Below the pieces are notes generated by a model that saw only the letters and a list, made by a program, of their open reading frames with translations, had not been told where the DNA came from and searched no databases. Positions 63,793 through 64,000 of a stretch of 64,000 bases of DNA are shown piece by piece. Both the position numbers and the translations under genes were made by a program. Origin of the DNA: Seongchinamella unica (GTDB lineage Bacteria > Pseudomonadota > Gammaproteobacteria > Pseudomonadales > Halieaceae). Every line of letters begins with the position of its first letter. Position 1 is the stretch's first letter. Where the stretch lies: assembly GCF_004354085.1 (NCBI RefSeq), contig NZ_SMSE01000004.1:186001-250000 (forward strand). Direction: 5' to 3'.

Positions 63793-63991
63793 CAGCCGGC
63801 TGCTCGCGGCGCAAAAACCAGGCGAACAGGTCCTGGTCCTCGCACAGCATCAAGGACTGGAATCGCGCCCGGTCGGTCTCGTCCAGGTCGCGATAGCAGG
63901 CCTGCACGAAGGGTTCCAGCACCAGGTCCAGTTCGAGCATGCCGCGACGGGCAGCCCAGCGCATGCGATTGAGTTCTTCGTCCGGTACCAT
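63725..63991 (-). CDS. sdhE: FAD assembly factor SdhE
   Basis: SdhE promotes covalent flavinylation of succinate dehydrogenase and fumarate reductase. It is 88 residues with the RGMLELD motif (R-G-x-x-E-L-D) at residues 15-22 essential for FAD transfer, a five-helix layout and ending [10 protein letters not shown]. The start ATG at 63991 gives the family length. Only nine bases lie upstream in the window. It overlaps ygfX. Confidence 0.94.
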   Translation of the reverse strand: MVPDEELNRMRWAARRGMLELDLVLEPFVQACYRDLDETDRARFQSLMLCEDQDLFAWFLRREQPADEELAVIVRKILDFAHTAPGNR

Positions 63992-64000
63992 GCCAGTCTC

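Noticed and set aside
63343-63991. CptAB toxin-antitoxin pair
   Set aside because: The smaller protein is SdhE with its RGxxELD motif, a flavinylation factor; the toxin-antitoxin view is not needed.

Overview
The window looks like chromosomal DNA of a marine-type gammaproteobacterium related to Pseudomonas, perhaps a Halieaceae/Cellvibrionales member. This rests on the algU-mucA-mucB-mucC-mucD order followed by lepA-lepB-rnc-era-recO, an AlgP-like histone H1 mimic, Pseudomonas-like RelA and QueD, a 367-residue PurC, and many short-chain oxidation enzymes. No insertion sequence, integrase, phage gene or CRISPR array is visible. The lineage is inference.

Layout. 1-5.0 kb is a Ser/Thr phospho-signalling cluster: kinase, PP2C phosphatase, membrane FHA protein, TerB-like protein and the start of an exported protein. 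5.1-8.05 kb holds a LuxR regulator divergent from a phenol-hydroxylase-type flavoprotein close to 3-hydroxybenzoate 4-monooxygenase. 8.05-9.25 kb holds a tRNA-Asp/tRNA-Val unit, queD, and a 440-base AT-rich gap with DnaA boxes. 9.25-14.2 kb pairs a GMC alcohol dehydrogenase with a coniferyl-aldehyde-type dehydrogenase between two TetR regulators. 14.1-22.3 kb is mostly one minus-strand run: aldehyde dehydrogenase, glpK, a small zinc-ribbon protein, FkbM methyltransferase, nitroreductase, membrane-anchored PPIase and a HupE/UreJ protein. 22.4-34.9 kb is mixed metabolism and transport: acyl-CoA dehydrogenase, PilZ, AEC carrier, omega-aminotransferase with LysR, KstD-like flavoprotein, cytochrome c', cytochrome b561, NUDIX, PhyH, DUF442, crotonase and TSUP.

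34.9-64 kb is largely core: purC, a truncated globin with a TonB receptor, a six-gene minus-strand unit tsaB-uppP-hydroxyacid dehydrogenase-M18 peptidase-DUF3524 glycosyltransferase-trpS, mobA, algP-like, adk, mazG, relA, cysM, acpS, recO, era, rnc, DUF4845, lepB, lepA, the sigma-E regulon core mucD-rseC-rseB-rseA-rpoE, nadB, ygfX and sdhE.

Points most worth a second look: (1) a DUF3524 (QTMAN/GTDC1-type) putative queuosine mannosyltransferase in one unit with tsaB and trpS, in a genome stretch that also has queD and tRNA-Asp(GUC); (2) a 121-base nested palindrome between the TonB receptor gene and trpS; (3) a DnaA-box cluster in an AT-rich gap after queD; (4) a HupE-type membrane protein whose predicted mature N-terminus is histidine, overlapping a PPIase gene; (5) a globin-TonB receptor pair. 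I did not find a clear new defence or mobile system.
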